A stretch of 64,000 bases of DNA from Corynebacterium urogenitale (GCF_009026825.1 NZ_CP045032.1:558001-622000); one strand, 5' to 3'. Numbered from the stretch's first letter, positions 17,501 through 26,058 are shown. Made by a program: numbers and translations. Notes: a model not told the origin generated them from the sequence alone.

Positions 17501-19548
17501 CCTCGGGCGAAGGTCTTTTGCTGGATCCGAAAGCTATCCGTCAGGTGATGGATGCTGCTCAGTGGCTCGCCGAGGGCCGCCGTGCAGTGACCGCCGAACA
17601 GGTGGTGGACATGCTGCGCCAGCTGGGGCCGCTGACCGCTGAGCAGATCCTAGAGCGCCGCGATCACACCCGTGCTACGAATGCCGACGGAGATCAGGGC
17701 GGTCAGCGCCTCAGCGATGAGGATCCCCTTGCCGACGTGCGCGCGCTGATGCCTCACCGGGTGGTCGAGGTGAGTTTCGGCGGGGCGAAGAAATTGGCGG
17801 TGGCTGAAGACATGCCACTGCTGCGCGATGGACTCGGAGTGCCGGTGCCACCGGGAGCAGCCGCCGATCCCCACCATGTTCCGGATGCCCTCGACCAGCT
17901 GCTGTTGCGCTGGATGCGGCACCGCGGGCCGGTGACCGCAGCCGATGCTGCCGCCGAGTTCGGCCTGGGCGTGGCTACTGCTGCCAGCCTCCTGCGCCGT
18001 TGGGTGGACCAGAAGCGCTTGGATTCGGGAACCTTCATTCATACATCTGCCGCGGCCAGTGCGTCTCCTACCGAGCAACGCTCTGGTGGCTCTGAACTGG
18101 ACACGCAGTTCATTGACATCGGTATGCTCCGCAGACTGCGCAGCGCCACGCTGGCGGCCGCGCGTGGGGCGCTAGAGCCTGTCAGTCGGGAGACTTACGC
18201 GCGCTTCCTCCTTGCCTGGCACGGTGTGGGCGAATCTGAGCGGGAGGATCTGCTGGGTGTGATCGAACAGCTCGCCGGTGTGCCCCTCCCAGCCAGTGCG
18301 TGGGAGACGCTCGTGCTGCCATCACGTATTCCTGGATATCAGCCGGGTGATCTCGATGACCTGCTGAGTTCCGGCGAAGTCATTGCGGTTGGCGCAGGAA
18401 CCACGGGGAGTAACGACAGCCTGGTGATGCTGTTGCCCGGAGACCTGGCGCCCGCTTTGTTGGAACCGGTCTCCGAGACTCCCGCGGTGGGCATGGTTGC
18501 CACCCAGATCCTCGACCACCTCGGCCACGGTGGTGCTTTCCTGGCCTCCGAGTTGGCCCAGGTCATCGGTGCTGATCACCGTGAGATCGATGCGGCGATG
18601 TGGGAACTTTTCGACGCCAGCCTCATCACCCCGGACTCCTTCGCCGCATTGCGCAGGCGCCTGGTGGATGCGGGAAGTAGCGGAAAGCAGGCCCACCGCG
18701 CTCCGAGAAGGGATCGCGGTCGGGGGAGTACCCGTCGGCTGCGCATGGGCAGGACGAGTTTCGCCCAAGCGGCAAAGAGTGAACAGGCACGGGCTCGGCG
18801 GGCGGCGATCAATGCCCACGCCACGGTGCCAGGGCGTTGGGCCGCTGTGCCGACAGCCAGCGCTGATGCCGCTGATCGCGCCGTGGCCCGCAGTGAGGCC
18901 TGGCTCGACCGCTACGGCGTGGTCACCCGCGGATCGATTGTCGCGGAGAAATCCAGCGGTGGGTTTGCAGAAACCTACCGCACACTGAGTGCCTGGGAGG
19001 ATTCCGGTGTAGTTCTGCGTGGCTACGTGGTCGAAGGCTTGGGAGGTGCGCAATTCGCGCCTCGCGGTGTGATTAACCAACTCCGACGAATGGAGGACGG
19101 CCAGACTGGAGGCCGCGACGCCCAACAGCTGTCCGGGCGCGGCGAGCATGCTGTGCTCCTCGCCGCAGCCGACCCCGCCAACCCCTTCGGCTCCGCGCTA
19201 CCGTGGCCAGAGCACCCCGAAGGCACAGCCAGCCCTCACCGCGGTGCCGGAGCCCTGGTGGTGCTCAAAAATGGTCAGCTGCTCGCGCACCTGACGCGAG
19301 GGGCGCATGGTGTGACCTTGTTCGCGGGGAGCATGGAAGTGTCCCTCGACGATGCTCATTCTGGGCACGTGGTGGCGTCGAATAGGATTGCAGAGGTGGT
19401 TGAGGCGCTCTCCGCAGCCGTACGCGCCGGGCACCTCGCCCCCGTGGTGCTGGAAAGGATCAACGGCGCATCAGTGATGGAAAGCGATACGAAACCGTGG
19501 ACGGCGGCGGGCGCGCGACTGACGCCGAGGGGGCTGAGTATCAAGTGA
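14590..19548 (+). CDS. lhr: ATP-dependent helicase Lhr (large helicase-related protein)
   Basis: 1652-residue superfamily 2 DNA helicase involved in DNA repair. Walker A APTGSGKT is at residues 45-52, the DEVH box in TVIIDEVHAVAGTKRGTH, motif III is LSATVNP, and motif VI is VQRCGRAGH, followed by the winged-helix and beta-barrel domains (to about residue 850) and the long Lhr C-terminal domain. Mycobacterial Lhr has about 1500 residues; the excess here is spread over Gly/Ser/Arg-rich linkers such as one near residue 1370. The start at 14590 is where homology begins. A nei-type glycosylase follows after 69 bases, as in mycobacteria. Confidence 0.95.
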   Translation: MPSDALSKFHAPVSAWFRDVFQEPTVVQNQAWEVISEGKNALIVAPTGSGKTLAAFLWSLSQLTSQSFLEHTIEKDASSRAQGGTRVLYVSPLKALGVDVDRNLAAPLAGIARTAAAMGETVAPVRVGVRSGDTPSSERAKMLRNPPEILITTPESLYLMLTSKAAGTLRGVDTVIIDEVHAVAGTKRGTHLALSLERLEMITNTPVQRIGLSATVNPIDTVASFLGGDRPVTVVNPKIAKAWDVHVRSVVENFQDPPAMEDLVASNYEDTAADGMGEAPEFEPIDEALVGPSLIGEGLGGVTDNGSGMRVASGVDKESALPQQKSVWPHVQRAVYEQIMDNRSTLVFVNSRRSAERLTGALNEEWAKEHDPDALAAPTRRDPAQLMAQSAQVTGVEPVIARAHHGSVSKDERADIEEALKAGRLKAVVATSSLELGIDMGLVDHVIQVGAPPSVSAAVQRCGRAGHTVGAVSRATIYPLHKQDAEAATVVVDRMLKGELEPLHVVTNALDVLAQHTVAMAAQAEVTSDKELDVEQWWRMVRRAHPYAALPRDAFDGVIELISGHYPSTDFADLKPRVVYDPTAGTLSARPGAQRIAVTNGGTIPDRGMFGVFLAAGTETGARRVGELDEEMVYESRVGDVFTLGASSWRIVEITRDQVIVAPAAGHTGRLPFWTGDAEGRPVQLGEAIGKHRRAWGKGTLEDLRGAEFLCDNTLANLDAFYRDQKESAGVIPDEKTILVERFRDEIGDWRVVVHTPFGRGVNAPWAMALSAQLQRDTGIDAMAVAGDDGMVLRLPYSEDPPGLELLLGAGDEGGEVPDDPADHLVADVMDNVGSSALFAGRFRECAARSLLLPRRQPGKRQPLWQQRQRAAQLLDVARNHPEFPVMVETMRECLHDVYNLDALARVVRGVQIRGGNGAIRVAEVTTEAPSAFAESLLFTYTSAFMYEGDSAERAAALAVDPALLAKVLGTSGEGLLLDPKAIRQVMDAAQWLAEGRRAVTAEQVVDMLRQLGPLTAEQILERRDHTRATNADGDQGGQRLSDEDPLADVRALMPHRVVEVSFGGAKKLAVAEDMPLLRDGLGVPVPPGAAADPHHVPDALDQLLLRWMRHRGPVTAADAAAEFGLGVATAASLLRRWVDQKRLDSGTFIHTSAAASASPTEQRSGGSELDTQFIDIGMLRRLRSATLAAARGALEPVSRETYARFLLAWHGVGESEREDLLGVIEQLAGVPLPASAWETLVLPSRIPGYQPGDLDDLLSSGEVIAVGAGTTGSNDSLVMLLPGDLAPALLEPVSETPAVGMVATQILDHLGHGGAFLASELAQVIGADHREIDAAMWELFDASLITPDSFAALRRRLVDAGSSGKQAHRAPRRDRGRGSTRRLRMGRTSFAQAAKSEQARARRAAINAHATVPGRWAAVPTASADAADRAVARSEAWLDRYGVVTRGSIVAEKSSGGFAETYRTLSAWEDSGVVLRGYVVEGLGGAQFAPRGVINQLRRMEDGQTGGRDAQQLSGRGEHAVLLAAADPANPFGSALPWPEHPEGTASPHRGAGALVVLKNGQLLAHLTRGAHGVTLFAGSMEVSLDDAHSGHVVASNRIAEVVEALSAAVRAGHLAPVVLERINGASVMESDTKPWTAAGARLTPRGLSIK

Positions 19549-19617
19549 CTGGGTATCGAGTACAAGGGGCTGAGCCCGTGGTGAGACCTCGAGAACAGGA
19601 GGAGCAGGAGGAACAGG

Positions 19618-20535
19618 ATGCCTGAGGGGGATTCCGTCCTGCGCCTATCTAATAGGCTGCAGTGGATGAGCGGGCGCACGGTCACCCACACGGATGTGCG
19701 CGTGCCCCGCTACGCCACCGTGAAACTCGATGGGCAGCAAGTGCACCGCGTGTGGCCCTACGGAAAACACCTGTTCATGCACATCGGGGAGCAGATTGTG
19801 CACACGCATTTGAAGATGGAGGGTGTGTGGTCAATCCACGCTGCGGGTAGTCGATGGCGCCGACCGGGCTACACCGCTCGCATCGTGATGCGCTTAAGCC
19901 CGCAGCACCCAGGCGGACCACAGATCGAAATAGTCGGACACAACCTGGGATTCGTGCGCATCTACGAGCATGGAGAGTACGGGAAGGTGATCGGGCACCT
20001 GGGCCCGGATATTCTCGCTGAAGACTGGGCGGATACCACGGTGGCAGGGGGTTCCGCGTGCGGTGCTGATGGTGATCTAGGCCGTGGGCGCTGGAGCGGT
20101 TCCGGGCGGGATGAAGCCGTGAGGAGGATCATGCTGCGCCCAGAGCGGAGCCTGGGGGCAGCGCTGCTGGACCAGAAGAATGTGGCGGGCATTGGCAACG
20201 AGTACCGTGCAGAGATCATGTTTCTCTTGGGCTGGCACCCGGCCGTGTCCGTCGGAGCGGTTGGGGAGTCAGGAGTGGAACAGGCGGTGGACCTTTCGCG
20301 TCGCGTGATGTGGGAGAACCGTTTGGAACCCCGCCGCATCTTTACCGGTGACAAGCGGCCAGGGATGGGGGACTACGTGTTTGGGCGTGCGGGAAAGGCA
20401 TGCCGCAGGTGCGGTGAGGCGATCGAGCAGGCGACGCTGGGCGGCCGTTTTGCTGGGGCAGACCCGGACCTGGATGCGGGCGAGTTGGAGCGCATTATTT
20501 GGTGGTGTCCGCACTGTCAGAAGGCTGAGTCCTAG
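19618..20535 (+). CDS. nei: DNA glycosylase/AP lyase, Fpg/Nei family (Nei2-like)
   Basis: Removes oxidised pyrimidines from DNA and cuts the abasic site. 305 residues. The N-terminus PEGDSV supplies the catalytic Pro2 and Glu3; GKHLFMHI holds the conserved lysine; the helix-two-turn-helix is AALLDQKNVAGIGNEYRAEI. A zinc finger closes the protein with CRRCGEA and WWCPHCQ. An acidic/Gly-rich insertion (about residues 140-165) is longer than in E. coli Nei. AGGAGG-like sequence lies just upstream. It follows lhr on the same strand; the same pair occurs in mycobacteria, so a shared repair role is likely. Confidence 0.93.
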   Translation: MPEGDSVLRLSNRLQWMSGRTVTHTDVRVPRYATVKLDGQQVHRVWPYGKHLFMHIGEQIVHTHLKMEGVWSIHAAGSRWRRPGYTARIVMRLSPQHPGGPQIEIVGHNLGFVRIYEHGEYGKVIGHLGPDILAEDWADTTVAGGSACGADGDLGRGRWSGSGRDEAVRRIMLRPERSLGAALLDQKNVAGIGNEYRAEIMFLLGWHPAVSVGAVGESGVEQAVDLSRRVMWENRLEPRRIFTGDKRPGMGDYVFGRAGKACRRCGEAIEQATLGGRFAGADPDLDAGELERIIWWCPHCQKAES

Positions 20536-21016
20536 GTGTGCGTGGCTTGTGTGTTGGGGGGCGTGATCAAAGCGTTACCGAGAATTCATTCGTGCAGGGA
20601 CGTGAAAGCAGGGATGGAGTAGTGCCGGAGGATCTGCTCGACAGTGAAATTCTTCTTCTTAGGTAACCCTTAGTAGAAAATGCCCGGCGGCGGGGAGTGT
20701 GTCTTGCGGGCGAGGTGAGTGAGTCTTAACTCTCTCTTGGGTAAGTCTTCTGTGAGCTGGGGGGTTGAAAGGTGAACTAAGGGTAAACGTGTGGAAAACG
20801 TGGGTGTGTAGAGCAGCCGTGGCCAGCAGAAAGGTCTTTCGTCAGCGCAGCTCCTTAGTTAGGCTCGTTCACCGTCATTGATTGACACTTTTCTTCATCA
20901 CCACACTCACCTCGTTCTCCACGCCCGTGGCGTCGCGCGGACACGAACAGCCCCACACGGCTACTGCACGGCAATCAACAGGGGTGGGGACGACCAAACC
21001 CGAGGAGACCACAGGC
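20536..21016 (+). promoter_or_regulatory. Long non-coding leader before the two secreted-protein genes
   Basis: No gene is supported in these 481 bases. The proximal part has several GGTAA/TTACC-like words (TAACCCTTAG at 20664-20673; CTAAGGGTAA near 20778) in opposite orientation. A possible -10 (TAGGCT near 20859) would leave a 5' leader of about 150 bases. An in-frame extension of the next ORF to 20882 lacks a ribosome binding site. Confidence 0.4.
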
Positions 21017-21787
21017 ATGGCATTGCCCCGCACACGCAAGCGCGCAACCGCTACCGCAATCAGCAGCGTCCTGGCAGCCGGAATGATGATCACAGGTCTT
21101 GGCCTGGGAACAGCCCAAGCCGTGACTAAGACTGAGCACTACCCAGAGACTCCAAAGCTCAACCCCGAGCTACCAATCATCAACACCTACCACGGCAGCG
21201 ACCACATCAAGGCCAACATCCTCAACCCAAACCCGGTCTGCAACTCTGCCGAGGACTACCGCACTGTCATCTACGAAGTGGATGACAACTTCACCCCAGC
21301 CGGAACCATCTCCGCGCAAAACAAGAGCAACAAGACCATCCCGCTGACGCAGGAACTATCCAAGACCCAGACGATCTCTCTCAGCGTGAAGGGTGATCGC
21401 ACGGAGACTGTCTCTGCGAACATCGGCGGCGATGTCTCCGGCGACAACGCCAAGGGCAGCGCCGGCATCGCCTACGAGTTGGCAAAAACTATCGGCTTGG
21501 AGGCCAGCTACTCACTGAGCTGGAACGTCGGCCAGACCATCGGGCCATACGATGTGCCAGCAGGCCACGCTGGTGAAGCAACCTACGGATTCCGAACCGT
21601 GAATATGAAGGGCACCCAGCAGATCTGCCGACCAAACGGCACCTGGTCTACGCCGACCGCCTGGAGTGCGTTCGTCCCAGTAAAGAATGAGGTCGAGGTC
21701 AAGCTCTACGACAACCTGGCCGAGGCAGCTAAACAAGAGACCGCTGATCTGGGTAATAACGAGTCCGAAGCGCCAGCCGAGGCCTAA
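21017..21787 (+). CDS. Secreted beta-rich protein of unknown function
   Basis: 256-residue precursor with a clear signal peptide (residues 1-35, ending GTAQA). The mature protein has two cysteines, in NPNPVCNSAEDY and QQICRPNGTW. Between them is a long Ser/Thr-rich, alternating polar/nonpolar stretch (about residues 110-170), including SLSVKGDRTETVSANIGG and LEASYSLSWNVGQTIGPYDV, and then VPAGHAGEATYGF. This pattern is reminiscent of aerolysin-like beta-pore-forming proteins, but I see no family signature. GAGGAG lies 9 bases before the ATG at 21017. A second secreted-protein gene follows after 38 bases. Confidence 0.75.
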   Translation: MALPRTRKRATATAISSVLAAGMMITGLGLGTAQAVTKTEHYPETPKLNPELPIINTYHGSDHIKANILNPNPVCNSAEDYRTVIYEVDDNFTPAGTISAQNKSNKTIPLTQELSKTQTISLSVKGDRTETVSANIGGDVSGDNAKGSAGIAYELAKTIGLEASYSLSWNVGQTIGPYDVPAGHAGEATYGFRTVNMKGTQQICRPNGTWSTPTAWSAFVPVKNEVEVKLYDNLAEAAKQETADLGNNESEAPAEA

Positions 21788-21825
21788 AGCCCCACGTTCA
21801 CCACCTCACAGAAAAGAGACGACAC

Positions 21826-22482
21826 ATGAAGAAAACTGCCAACCTATTTGTGGCTGCCGCTATTACCGCAGGTGCTGTCGTGGCGGGCCTTCCTACTGCA
21901 CTCGCCGACGAAGCGACGACTCTCGAGAAGCCTGCAGGCGATGCCCAAGAGCAAGCCGACGTAGTAGCCCAGGACCTGCCCGCTGAGGGTGCCCAGATTC
22001 TGGGACAGAAGTACGATCTTCGGCCGGAGATCCGAGTAGCTGGCGGCAAGGTTCCAGGTTACGCAGGCCTCGTTTCGGTTTCGGCCGCTAACGTTGGCTC
22101 CGAGACCTACTATCAGGAGTTCCCGAACACCACCTTCCGTATTGAGGTGCACACTGAGGAAGGCCCAGAGGGTGTGGATCGGCTCATTACACCGGGATAC
22201 TTCAACGGTGCGTACACGCGCGATCTTGGTTTCGATCGGGCGACCTCCACCCGCACCTTCGAGGTAACCCTTTCCAACCCGATTGAGCCAGGAGAGGGCA
22301 AGCTTATCGCTAACCTTAATTTTGGCGATGGTTTGACCAAGAAGGGTCGCCTGGTGAACTACATCACCGTGACTCAGGTCGGTCGAATGGAAGAGGACAA
22401 GTCCACCGATAACGACCAGCAGGTGGATTCCCGCGAAGTCACGAAGACGGACTTGGGGAAGCCGAACAAGGGATTGTTCTAA
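21826..22482 (+). CDS. Second secreted protein of the pair, unknown function
   Basis: 218-residue precursor. The signal peptide MKKTANLFVAAAITAGAVVA with GLPTALA cleavage site is clear. After an acidic Gln-rich linker (about residues 29-55), the mature domain (about 60-195) looks like one beta-sandwich (AGLVSVSAANVGSETYYQEF, ATSTRTFEVTLSNPIEPGEG). There is no cysteine. It ends in a charged tail, KTDLGKPNKGLF. AAAAGAGACGAC provides the ribosome binding site. The first gene of the pair lies 38 bases upstream, and a hairpin terminator follows, so they form a two-gene operon and may work together outside the cell. Confidence 0.75.
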   Translation: MKKTANLFVAAAITAGAVVAGLPTALADEATTLEKPAGDAQEQADVVAQDLPAEGAQILGQKYDLRPEIRVAGGKVPGYAGLVSVSAANVGSETYYQEFPNTTFRIEVHTEEGPEGVDRLITPGYFNGAYTRDLGFDRATSTRTFEVTLSNPIEPGEGKLIANLNFGDGLTKKGRLVNYITVTQVGRMEEDKSTDNDQQVDSREVTKTDLGKPNKGLF

Positions 22483-22525
22483 GGAGTTGTCCTGAAGCAC
22501 TGTTAGCGCAGTGACAGCATGCCGT

Positions 22526-22557
22526 GGGCTGGCTACATCGTAGAGATGTGCCAGCCC
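22526..22557 (+). terminator. Hairpin terminator after the secreted-protein operon
   Basis: GGGCTGGC (22526-22533) with ACATC, then GATGT and GCCAGCCC (22550-22557), form a long stem with one bulged T and a 5-base loop. The following GCTTTGCTTTGC is only moderately T-rich, so efficiency is uncertain. Confidence 0.6.
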
Positions 22558-22650
22558 GCTTTGCTTTGCTGGTGGGGTGCTGCGCTGTAGTCCGTGCGGA
22601 CACTGCGCTGATGTAGATGCTCCGCCTCGAGAGAGCCTTCTCGGAGACGC

Positions 22651-23406
22651 CTAACTAGCGGAATGTAGGTCGCTGACGAGGCTGAGCGGGGAGGGATTGC
22701 CGCGCACCGATGTGAGAGAGAAGCGGGCGAGGGAAGGTAGGTAGCGGTCGTCGCTGGCTTCGATGGGTACGCCGTCACGGGTGAATGCGCGGCGATGCAT
22801 GCGAAGCAGGGGTGCGCCTTCCTCCACGTTGAGCAGCTGTGCGTCTTCTTCGGGGGCGGCGATGGCGTCGATAGTGCGGGTTGCGTGGTGGATGTCCACC
22901 CCACAGTCGATGATGCGCTGGTAAATGGAGCCGGAATCCGGGTCGAAGCTCAGCACGTGCTGCCCGACCCACAGCGGATACGTCAGGCGCTCGAGCATGG
23001 CAGGTACACCGTTCATCGTGCGCAGACGCAGGAGGGAGACGATCGGCTCGCCTTCTGTAATTTCCAGTGCGTCGGCAGTGGGTTTGTCGGCGGGCTTGCG
23101 CACCATCCATTGGGTCTGCTGGCCGGGTGTCACTCCGGATTCATTGCACCACTGGGTGAACGAGATGACCGAGTCAAAGGGTTGGGTGCGAATCGTTTCA
23201 AGGACGACGGAACGTCGGCCCCGTCCGGAGGAAATCAGGCCCTCGTTGCGCAGAGTGCTCATCGCTTGGCGCACCGGACCACGAGAGGAACCGAATTGGG
23301 CGCACAGTTCCGATTCCGAAGGCAGGGGATCGCCCGGTGCGCAGCGACCGCTTGCGATTTCATCACGGAGGTAGTTGGCGATGATTTCGTGCTGTTGCAG
23401 TGTCAT
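22651..23406 (-). CDS. GntR/UTRA-family regulator of the aminophosphonate locus
   Basis: 251-residue regulator. The winged helix-turn-helix covers about residues 5-70 (PSESELCAQFGSSRGPVRQA then MSTLRNEGLISSGRG). The C-terminal UTRA ligand domain covers about 95-245 (ERLTYPLWVGQHVLSFDP, LLRMHRRAFTRDGVPIEASD). PhnF-type regulators of phosphonate genes belong to this class. The start is at 23406, where an AGGAAG site precedes MTLQQHEIIA; the longer ORF is not supported. It is divergent from the FAD oxidoreductase gene and should control the locus; a shared AAGTATG-like element is found in the control regions. Confidence 0.88.
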   Translation of the reverse strand: MTLQQHEIIANYLRDEIASGRCAPGDPLPSESELCAQFGSSRGPVRQAMSTLRNEGLISSGRGRRSVVLETIRTQPFDSVISFTQWCNESGVTPGQQTQWMVRKPADKPTADALEITEGEPIVSLLRLRTMNGVPAMLERLTYPLWVGQHVLSFDPDSGSIYQRIIDCGVDIHHATRTIDAIAAPEEDAQLLNVEEGAPLLRMHRRAFTRDGVPIEASDDRYLPSLARFSLTSVRGNPSPLSLVSDLHSAS

Positions 23407-23689
23407 GGTCTGTGGGCTTCCTAAGCAAACGACGCAAGGAGGACAGTGCACCGGGGAGGGAATGGAGAATCCGTTCTGTGGTGCGTGCTTTCATTATGGA
23501 CAATCACATCACATGTTCATACTTCGTGGTGCTCAAAGAGGGGAAATCAATATAGATTCTGGGCATTTAGTCTGCTTCTGGCCTGTTGTGACCACCCTTG
23601 AACAGGTAAAATTAATTGTTGGAAAACAATCTAAACATCTGGCTAATTTATATGTACAAGTATGGACAGCCGTGGCGTGGGCGCTGACA
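23407..23689. promoter_or_regulatory. Divergent control region between the GntR gene and the FAD oxidoreductase gene
   Basis: AT-rich compared with its surroundings. CATACTT at 23518-23524 (AAGTATG on the gntR strand) and ACAAGTAT at 23656-23663 before the oxidoreductase gene resemble the ACAAGT arm of the palindrome before phnD. TGTACA(AGTA)TGGACA at 23654-23669 is itself near-palindromic. I propose these as GntR sites; this is inference from the shared word. Confidence 0.45.
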
Positions 23690-24838
23690 ATGGATCGCAT
23701 GAATACTGTGGAAAAGGGCGCAGGGCGCCAGGATCTCATTGTTGTCGGTGCTGGCATTCTCGGCTTAGCTACTGCGTATCGGGCGCACAAGCAGGGGATG
23801 AAGGTGTTGGTGATTGAGCGTCACTCGCGGCCTGTGGGTGCTTCGATTATGAACTTTGGTCATGCCTGCTTCACCGGTCAGGCCGACATCATTCAGCCCG
23901 TTGCGGCTCAGGCTCGTGAAGGATGGGCTGCCGCAGCGCAGGATGCGGGTTTCTGGGCTGCACAACCCGGCACCCTAATTCCGGCGGTAACGGAGTTGGA
24001 GATGCAGGTGCTGCGTGAATTCGCTGAGCATCGCGGTGAAGAGCAAGTGCAACTGCTGGATGCCCAGCAGGTTAAGGAAGCACTAGGGCACGAGCGCTTG
24101 GAGGTTGTCGGTGGTGCCCGCTTGCCGCTGGATATGCGGGTGAATCCGCGTGAAGCTGCGTGGAAGCTTGCTGAATGGCTTGAGCAGCAAGGTGTGCAAT
24201 TCCAGTGGCTGACGAACGTGACTGCCGTAGCGGATGGCACGGTGTGCACTACTCGCGGAGAGTTCAGTGCGCCTCAGGTTGTGGTCTGTCCGGGTGTTGA
24301 GCTTATGTCGCTGTTTCCAGGCCTGGCGGAGGACGTCGACCTCAAGGTATGCACTCTAGCCATGGCGCTGGTCCGCAAGCCGACGCATACGGCCAACGAT
24401 TTCTGCATGCTTACAGGAACCTCCATAGCGCGCTATGACGGCTTGACGTCGATGCCCTCTGCGGTTGCTCTGAAAGAGGAGCTGGTGCAGCGCGAGCCAG
24501 AGTTGGTGGACTGCATTGCCAATCTGATGGTCACGGCGATCCCAGAGGGCCTGCTCATCGGCGACTCGCACGAGTATCACGACAGCCCAACCCCCTTCAT
24601 TGATGAGCAGATGGCTGCTCTCCTGCAAAATCGTGCCGCAGCGTATGTCGGCGTGGAGAAATTCGATGTGCTGCAGCGCTGGCAGGGGCGTTATGCCAAC
24701 TCTGTTCACACCAACTTGGTGCTGCGCAGGCCGGATGAGAAGACGACCGTGGCAGTTGTGGCATCGGGAATTGGTATGACGCTGTCCTTCGGTATTGCCT
24801 CACTGATTCTCGAAGGTGGCGAGGTGCCGGGCTTCTAG
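23690..24838 (+). CDS. FAD-dependent aminophosphonate oxidoreductase (DAO family, TIGR03364 type)
   Basis: About 382-residue flavoprotein of the glycine/D-amino-acid oxidase fold. The FAD motif DLIVVGAGILGLATAYRAHK lies near residue 14, with the ribose-binding Glu at the end of VLVIER. TIGR03364 proteins are, from memory of that family definition, linked with phosphonatase-like enzymes and proposed to deaminate an aminophosphonate oxidatively. The genomic context here, with PhnCDE-like transport, HAD hydrolase and dehydrogenase, fits. Start at 23690 or 23699 (MNTVEKG); the ORF extends to 23375, but that part overlaps gntR and the control region. Expected products are an aldehyde phosphonate, ammonia and peroxide. 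Confidence 0.85.
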   Translation: MDRMNTVEKGAGRQDLIVVGAGILGLATAYRAHKQGMKVLVIERHSRPVGASIMNFGHACFTGQADIIQPVAAQAREGWAAAAQDAGFWAAQPGTLIPAVTELEMQVLREFAEHRGEEQVQLLDAQQVKEALGHERLEVVGGARLPLDMRVNPREAAWKLAEWLEQQGVQFQWLTNVTAVADGTVCTTRGEFSAPQVVVCPGVELMSLFPGLAEDVDLKVCTLAMALVRKPTHTANDFCMLTGTSIARYDGLTSMPSAVALKEELVQREPELVDCIANLMVTAIPEGLLIGDSHEYHDSPTPFIDEQMAALLQNRAAAYVGVEKFDVLQRWQGRYANSVHTNLVLRRPDEKTTVAVVASGIGMTLSFGIASLILEGGEVPGF

Positions 24839-24944
24839 GGCGTGCTTCTGGGACACAGGTTGGCATGTTGATCTTCCTGGGTTTTGCCGCCTGGAAGGTT
24901 AAATCCAAGTAAATGTCCAGTGGACGATATACAACTTAGATGAA

Positions 24945-24973
24945 TTATTGGAACTTGTGTAGACAAGTATAGC
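24945..24973 (+). promoter_or_regulatory. phnD promoter with a palindromic operator between its boxes
   Basis: TTATTG (24945-24950) and TATAGC (24968-24973) are spaced by 17 bases. The spacer holds the perfect inverted repeat ACTTGT-GTAG-ACAAGT (24953-24968), an ideal place for a repressor. The right arm plus TAT recurs before the FAD oxidoreductase gene. GntR binding is inferred. Confidence 0.6.
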
Positions 24974-25107
24974 GAGTTGTTTGACAATAAACACAGTCCA
25001 CTCGAGTCGACCTCGCTCGGCCCAAAGAACTCCGCTTCCAACCACTTTCGCAAAGACGTTCCCTTCCGCCCTCACCGGGCGAGATCAACGAAAGGCACAC
25101 CAATACC

Positions 25108-26058
25108 GTGAAGAACAAGAATCTGCGCCGTCGAACCCTCCGCTCCACTCTCGCGGCTGCTTCCTCCATCGCCCTCATCGGCGGTCTTGCAGCCTGTGGG
25201 TCCGGTGACTCCGGGGATGGCGACACCATCACCTTTGCCGCAGTCCCTGCGGAATCCTCCCAATCCCTCGAGTCCACCTTCTCCAACCTCGGCAAGCTCA
25301 TCGAGGAAGAGACCGGTAAGAAGGTCGAGTTTCAGAATGCCTCCGACTATGCTGCTGTGATCGAAGGCCAGCGCGCCGGAAAGATTGATGTGGCCTCCTA
25401 CGGTCCGTTCTCCTACATCATCGCCAAAGATTCCGGCATCAACATCGACCCAGTGGCTGCGCCAACGAACGATGAGTCCAAGGCTCCCGCCTACACCTCC
25501 TTGGCCTACGTCAAGAAGGGCTCGGACATCAAGGGCCTTGAGGATCTCAAGGGCAAGAAGGTCTGCTTCGTCGATCAGGCGTCCACCTCCGGCTACCTCG
25601 TTCCATCGGAGGGGTTGATCAAGACTGGCATCGACCCGGAGAAGGATCTCGAGACCGTGATGGCCGGTGGCCACGATGCTTCCCTGCTTGGCCTCGACTC
25701 CGGCCAGTGTGACGTTGCCTTTGCTCACGACGCCATGCTGACCACCCTCGATAAGTCCGGACAGCTGAAGGCGGACTCGGTGGAATCTATTTGGGAATCG
25801 GCACCAATCCCCGAGGATCCGATCGTCGTCAATGAAGACACGGTCGATGAAGAGACCGCAGAGAAGATCCGCACCGCTATCCGTGAGTACGGCAATAAGC
25901 CAGCCCTCGTGGAGAAGGGCATCTGCGAGTCCGAGGCCGACTGCGCATTGCCGGAAGAAATCGAGTGGGGTTACCTGCCTGTTTCCGACGAGGACTACAA
26001 GCCGATCCGCGAAATCTGCGAAGTAACCAAGGCCGAGGCCTGCTCCAGCGTCGGCTAA
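25108..26058 (+). CDS. phnD: Phosphonate ABC transporter substrate-binding lipoprotein (PhnD family)
   Basis: 316-residue periplasmic-type binding protein anchored as a lipoprotein. The signal ends in a lipobox, IGGLAACGSG (Cys near residue 30). Family landmarks are AAVIEGQRAGKIDVASYGPF, KKVCFVDQASTSGYLVPS and CDVAFAHDAMLTTL. Four further cysteines lie in the C-terminal third (GICESEADCALP, REICEVTKAEACSSVG), suggesting disulfides. It starts with GTG, with GAAAGG upstream. It follows the oxidoreductase gene after 269 bases that hold its own promoter. It should bind an aminophosphonate; the exact ligand is unknown. Confidence 0.92.
   Translation: MKNKNLRRRTLRSTLAAASSIALIGGLAACGSGDSGDGDTITFAAVPAESSQSLESTFSNLGKLIEEETGKKVEFQNASDYAAVIEGQRAGKIDVASYGPFSYIIAKDSGINIDPVAAPTNDESKAPAYTSLAYVKKGSDIKGLEDLKGKKVCFVDQASTSGYLVPSEGLIKTGIDPEKDLETVMAGGHDASLLGLDSGQCDVAFAHDAMLTTLDKSGQLKADSVESIWESAPIPEDPIVVNEDTVDEETAEKIRTAIREYGNKPALVEKGICESEADCALPEEIEWGYLPVSDEDYKPIREICEVTKAEACSSVG

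Noticed and set aside
20882..21016. Extended N-terminus of the first secreted protein
   Set aside because: It would bury the signal peptide behind 45 residues; GAGGAG 9 bases before ATG 21017 marks the real start.
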